From: Misgurnus anguillicaudatus
Lineage: Eukaryota; Chordata; Actinopteri; Cypriniformes; Cobitidae
Reading direction: 5' to 3'
Assembly: GCF_027580225.2 (NCBI RefSeq)
Contig: NC_073348.2
Location: forward strand, 39,994,501-40,058,500
Length of the DNA stretch: 64,000 bases
Shown here: positions 61,101 to 64,000 of the stretch, one piece after another
Numbering within the stretch: the first letter of the stretch is position 1
How the letters are laid out: every line of letters begins with the position of its first letter
Notes under the pieces: generated by a model
Seen by the model: only the letters and a program-made list of their open reading frames with translations
Told to the model about the DNA's origin: nothing
Database searches by the model: none
Made by a program: the position numbers and the translations under genes

Positions 61101-63453
61101 CCTGATTGAAAACCTCTGAAGTTATCAGTGCTCAAAGAGAGACAGATTCATCTTCTCAAGCCAGAAACAAACCAAACTTTATAGAAAAACACTGCAAGCA
61201 TGCAGTCTCACTTTCACATCCAAAGAATATTTAATTATTCACAGAGACAGATATCAGAGGAAATATCTCTGGTGTCTTTATGATAGCATTAACTCTTTCC
61301 TCGCTATTGATGAGTTATCTCATCAATTAAGAGAAAACGCTTTTTTACGGCAATCCATGTTTCCATTATTATCCACAAGGTGGTGCTCTTACCCGCCTTA
61401 TAAAACACTGAAGCATCCACTGATCCATAAACAGTAAAAACTCTGTGTATGTTTTGATCATCACTCTAAGTCTGATCTCTAATGCTGCGTTTACACCATC
61501 CGCGGTAGAGGCGTGAAGCGTGAGTGATTTCAATTTTCAACGTTGGCGCGCGTCTGGAGGTCTAGCGGCGGATGAGGCGTTTGGCGCGGCGCGGAAGACG
61601 CAATTTCGCCTCAATCGCGCGCCTAGTCATCTGGTGCGGGACACGTGAATGGTGCTTTTTGTGCATTTTGCGTTTGACGCGAATTTGTGGCTAACGCCCG
61701 AGTTGAAGAATTTCGCGACGATTTAACCAATCAGGAGCCTGCTTGCTGCTGTGGTGGCAGCCTCGCCTGGAGTCACTCATTCAACATGAAGGAATGCTTG
61801 ATATTGTCTGTAAGCAGTCACCCGGAGCTGTATGACACAAGTCCTTATTTCTATAGAGACAGGAATAAAAAGGATCTTTGTTGGAAGAGTGTCAGTGAGG
61901 ACATTGGACAACCTGGTAAGTTGTAATACACATTTCACTTTTGAGTCACATGACGTTTAGCAACCCACACCGTTTATTTTCCCCCTATAGTAAGGTTACC
62001 AAATACAAACCAGTAACTCTCTAGATAAATGAACAATCAACATCAGTCATCTTGCAAACAGACAACCGCATAGCACTTGCCCCTCCCACAAGAAGCGGAT
62101 TTCGCCTCTGACGCGCATTAAATGCTTGTTTTTTCCGCGCGTCTACTTTACTCTAGACGCGTGAAAGCATTCAAACTGTTCAAGCGGCAAACTAGGTGCG
62201 TTAGACGCGATTTTGACGCCTGATACGCGGTTGGTGTAAACGCAGCATAATAAGAGCCCAAAAATGCAATTTGTTCAAAATTTGGTATTTTTGAAGAAAC
62301 CGACCCATATTTAAGAGGTTATTAAAAGAGTACAAATGAAGATAGGATGAAATGTTTTTTCCCATTGTGTTTGTTTGAAAGCAGAGGGTCTGTTCTTAAA
62401 TTTGATATATTTGTATTTTTATATATTTATAGAGGAAAATTTTCCTGGAAGGCATTTTGTAAAAATCAGCAAAAATGCTGGCGGGCGATTTAAAAAAAAG
62501 GCTGGCAGGGAATTAGTTAATGAATACAGACCTTCCATCTTATTTTCGGTTTTAAGATAAAACAAAACATTCAAATATCACAAAAACACTATTTGGTTTA
62601 TATTGTAAATATAAGGGCATATATGTTATTAAAAACATATTTATATTTAATTTTGTGTAATATTAAACTGTACCTGTCCAAATGATTTGCAGCATCTGGG
62701 TTACCATGCATTTTAGAGGGCCGTGTAATAAATATGTTAAAAGAAGAACATTTTCTGGAAGGCATTATAAACATTTGTGGAAATCATATAAAATGTTGGC
62801 ACTGGCTGAAAAAAAACAGGGAAAGAGTTAGGGGCGATTCACATTTTGCGTCAAGTTCGTTATTTTAAATGTAGGCGGGCGGTATGCACGCTCATAATGG
62901 AAGCGACGTGGTCATGACACACACACTCGGCGCGTCCGCACCACATCGAGTTAAAAACTTTTCAGATAATGTGACAAGAACCAACTGACGGTTGCATTTT
63001 CGGTGTGCTTTTAGATGCGAAATGTGAACCACCCCTTAAACTCTAAACTCAGTCCATGAGGTGTAGTTTAGATCCGCTGCTATAGGACTCCTTTACATTT
63101 GCCTTACAGAGCTATAGATTTTATAAGTATGCATGCTCTTTGGGAATCGAACCTGCAACCTTTAATATGCTAATGCAATGCTCTCACAGTTGAGCTACAG
63201 GCTCCTTACAGCAAGATTGGGTTGGTAGTTTTACCTGATAGAGTATGAGTTGTTTCTGCGGCGTAAGGGTTGGATGCTAGAGATGATCCACAGTTGGATT
63301 CAGTCAGAGATCCTGTGACCGTCACCGGACTCTTGTCTGGATACAGAAGTGCCGCTTTCAGCGGAGAGATGGAGTTAAACTGAACGACAGACAAACATCC
63401 GGTGAAACCCAGAGAGTTGACACGGGCCATCTCTGGATCCAACTCATCAGACT
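57937..63453 (-). CDS. cntnap: Contactin-associated protein-like (CNTNAP/Caspr family), 3' end, three terminal coding exons
   Basis: The CDS is join(57937..58127, 60740..60811, 63235..63453) on the complement, open at its 5' side. CNTNAP proteins are single-pass neuronal adhesion molecules of the neurexin superfamily that bind contactins and, through the cytoplasmic tail, protein 4.1. The 160 or so residues seen give the end of the last laminin-G domain (GFTGCLSVVQFN, then TVTGSLTESNCGS), a linker (GEPIVNAVHSDSALIGG), a hydrophobic helix (VIAVVIFVTLAVLAVMA), a basic juxtamembrane segment (RFLFRRKETF, the usual 4.1-binding place) and a short tail ending NENQKEYFI. All introns are GT-AG and all junctions are phase 1, so the frame runs through to TGA. 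The EYFI end resembles CNTNAP3/4/5 from memory, rather than CNTNAP1 (long proline-rich tail) or CNTNAP2; the exact paralogue is not assigned. The upstream exons (discoidin, EGF, other LamG domains) must lie beyond 64000. Confidence 0.93.
58128..60739 (-). other. CNTNAP last intron
   Basis: Intron of 2.6 kb with GT-AG ends. It is AT-rich and holds an inverted-repeat element with an internal minisatellite (59181-59494). The stretch 58160-58730 shows no recognisable repeat. An open frame at 58730-59047 has no recognisable domain and runs into AT-rich sequence; I do not treat it as an exon. Confidence 0.85.
59181..59494. mobile_element. Inverted-repeat element with GTTTCACGTG minisatellite, in CNTNAP intron
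   Basis: The ends ACAGAGCTCCTAAGGTGACA and GTCCCCTTTGGGGCTCTGT are inverse. The interior has about nine GTTTCACGTGAGCATGCGATA-like units cut by variants. Frames of 66-73 codons on both strands translate the repeat (for example VSREHAIVS) and are not genes. Confidence 0.85.
60740..60811 (-). CDS. cntnap: CNTNAP exon: extracellular juxtamembrane linker
   Basis: This 72-nt symmetric exon lies between acceptor CTTGTAG and donor GGAG|GTAAAT. Together with the single G carried from the previous exon it reads DHLGSVDTGEPIVNAVHSDS and then ALIGG, the family's conserved approach to the membrane (compare EPLxNAxxSDSAVIGG). It is too short to show as an open frame; it was found by looking for the SDSAxIGG motif between its neighbours. 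Both junction phases agree with the flanking exons. Confidence 0.92.
61483..62247 (+). mobile_element. PIF/Harbinger-like element, copy D, with a MADF exon
   Basis: The ends TGCTGCGTTTACACCATCCG and (inverse) TGCTGCGTTTACACCAACCG are flanked by TAA (61480-61482, 62248-62250). It is the longest copy of the family in the window (765 bp) and the only one with recognisable coding sequence. Confidence 0.9.
61786..61915 (+). pseudogene. MADF-domain exon of a PIF/Harbinger DNA-binding protein
   Basis: PIF/Harbinger transposons often carry, beside the nuclease, a Myb/MADF-type DNA-binding protein. From ATG at 61786 the frame reads MKECLILSVSSHPELYD, then YFYRDRNKKDLCWKSVSED, the start of a MADF fold (hydrophobic LI, HPELYD, Tyr-x-Asp, Trp). 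It stops at a good donor site CTG|GTAAGT (61915/61916). No downstream exon or nuclease is visible in the element. This is the leftover first exon of a larger element. Confidence 0.7.
63090..63212 (-). repeat. tRNA-derived SINE remnant in CNTNAP intron
   Basis: The minus strand reads GCCTGTAGCTCAACTGTGAG (A-box region) and AGGTTGCAGGTTCGATTCCC (B box), close to the SINE at 15128-15300. The tail is decayed. Confidence 0.65.
63235..63453 (-). CDS. cntnap: CNTNAP exon: end of last laminin-G domain
   Basis: This 219-nt exon has a pyrimidine-rich acceptor ending TTGACAG at its 5' side and donor CAG|GTAAAA at its 3' side. It enters with two bases of a codon and leaves with one, so it is symmetric phase 1. 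It encodes SDELDPEMARVNSLGFTGC, followed by the conserved VVQFNSISPLKAAL strand and VTVTGSLTESNCGS, which closes the LamG fold with a cysteine. An acceptor two bases further in is also possible (start 63451) but would break the phase agreement. The stretch after the cysteine is Ser/Thr-rich linker. Confidence 0.92.
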
Positions 63454-64000
63454 CTGTCAAGAGAAAGACAAAGATTTGTTTAGGAAATGAAAAACAACGT
63501 GCTTCTCAACAAGCAGCAAACTTTTCAGTGAAATAAACTTGAACGGCTGTCTCTGCATATAACTGTAAATATAGGCCAACATCATAACACACAAACACAC
63601 AGAACAGCACACGAGTTCATCTGTGTCTCACTGTTATTGGTGACTGAACGCAATGTCACACAAACTCGCTTTTGAGATGTGATGTGAATTACGAAACAGC
63701 GTGTCTGATGAACAAAGCTTTCCTTCAGCCCTGGACCCACGGGAAAACACAACAGTCCTGTGGCTTTAGGTTTATAGCTTGGAGCTCATGTTGGACTTCT
63801 TCATATATTCATGAGATCGGTGCATGTTTTAGTCGATTTGTGGCCGTGATTAATTTGCTGGAAAAGAGGTCTGCCGTCTCACCGATGTTGTAATACTATC
63901 CAGACCTTACAGCAGATCTGTCGTATGTTACAGCTCTCGCCAGCCTCCGCTCTGCTGCATTTAAATGAGACTGAAGACATCTCATTTGTCGCATAAGGAG
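63454..64000 (-). other. CNTNAP intron, open at window edge
   Basis: This lies upstream of the LamG exon on the coding strand. I see no further CNTNAP exon and no repeat I can name here; the next exon is presumably beyond the window. Confidence 0.6.

Larger units (their letters stand above)
61293..62516. mobile_element. TTAA-flanked element, family CTCATTCACTGCC, split by a Harbinger-like element
   Basis: TTAA occurs at 61289-61292 and 62517-62520. The outer parts match 1072-1620 (GAGTTATCTC, AAGTCTGATCTCTAA, GAAAGCAGAGGGT, AAAAAGGCTGGC). The insert 61483-62247 interrupts it. Confidence 0.8.
60812..63234 (-). other. CNTNAP penultimate intron, filled with nested transposons
   Basis: Intron of 2.4 kb. 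It contains a short (ACAG)n run at about 60833-60860, a TTAA-flanked element (61293-62516) split by a PIF/Harbinger-like element (61483-62247), a further 3' fragment of the same TTAA family (about 62690-62830) and a tRNA-derived SINE remnant (63090-63212). The parts 60870-61290 and 62835-63085 show nothing I recognise. Confidence 0.8.

Overview
The window is vertebrate nuclear DNA, most probably from a teleost and plausibly a cyprinid. It is AT-rich and gene-poor, and packed with the short inverted-repeat DNA transposons, Tc1 elements and tRNA-derived SINE remnants typical of such genomes. Species is not determinable by eye. Almost none of the long open frames is a gene; most are chance frames or lie inside repeats.

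Two host genes are well supported. (1) The 3' end of a contactin-associated protein (CNTNAP/Caspr) gene lies on the minus strand. Its three last coding exons (63453-63235, 60811-60740, 58127-57937) join in matching phase. They encode the end of the last laminin-G domain, the juxtamembrane stretch, the transmembrane helix and a short cytoplasmic tail ending KEYFI. The rest of the gene is beyond the right edge. (2) A full-length U2 snRNA gene lies on the minus strand (8027-7840), with a 3' box, a PSE-like site and compensatory stem changes.

Layout: 1-7.4 kb is a pile of inverted-repeat elements, several with TTAA target sites, plus a 5'-truncated L1-like LINE with a 13-bp target duplication. 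7.8-8.1 kb is U2. 9.4-11.2 kb is mostly unrecognised. 11.2-23.1 kb holds PIF/Harbinger-like, Tc1, hAT and foldback elements. 24.8-26.3 kb is a GGGCCCTAT-ended element with another family nested in it. 29.1-30.8 kb is a repeat cluster. 31.97-34.32 kb is a minisatellite array whose insertions can be ordered in time. 36.2-37.5, 39.1, 40.4-41.4 (dead Tc1 transposase) and 42.3-47.2 kb are further DNA elements. 49.56-50.55 kb is the 3' end of an LTR retrotransposon. 51.4-57.1 kb is another repeat cluster. 57.5-64 kb is the CNTNAP gene, with more repeats in its introns.

I saw no operon, CRISPR, phage or defence system, and no convincing novel protein system. The most informative material is structural: datable insertions in the minisatellite, adjacent elements sharing one target site, and a foldback family flanked by unusually long direct repeats. 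Coordinates of exons, U2 and the elements with target duplications were read base by base; other repeat boundaries are approximate.
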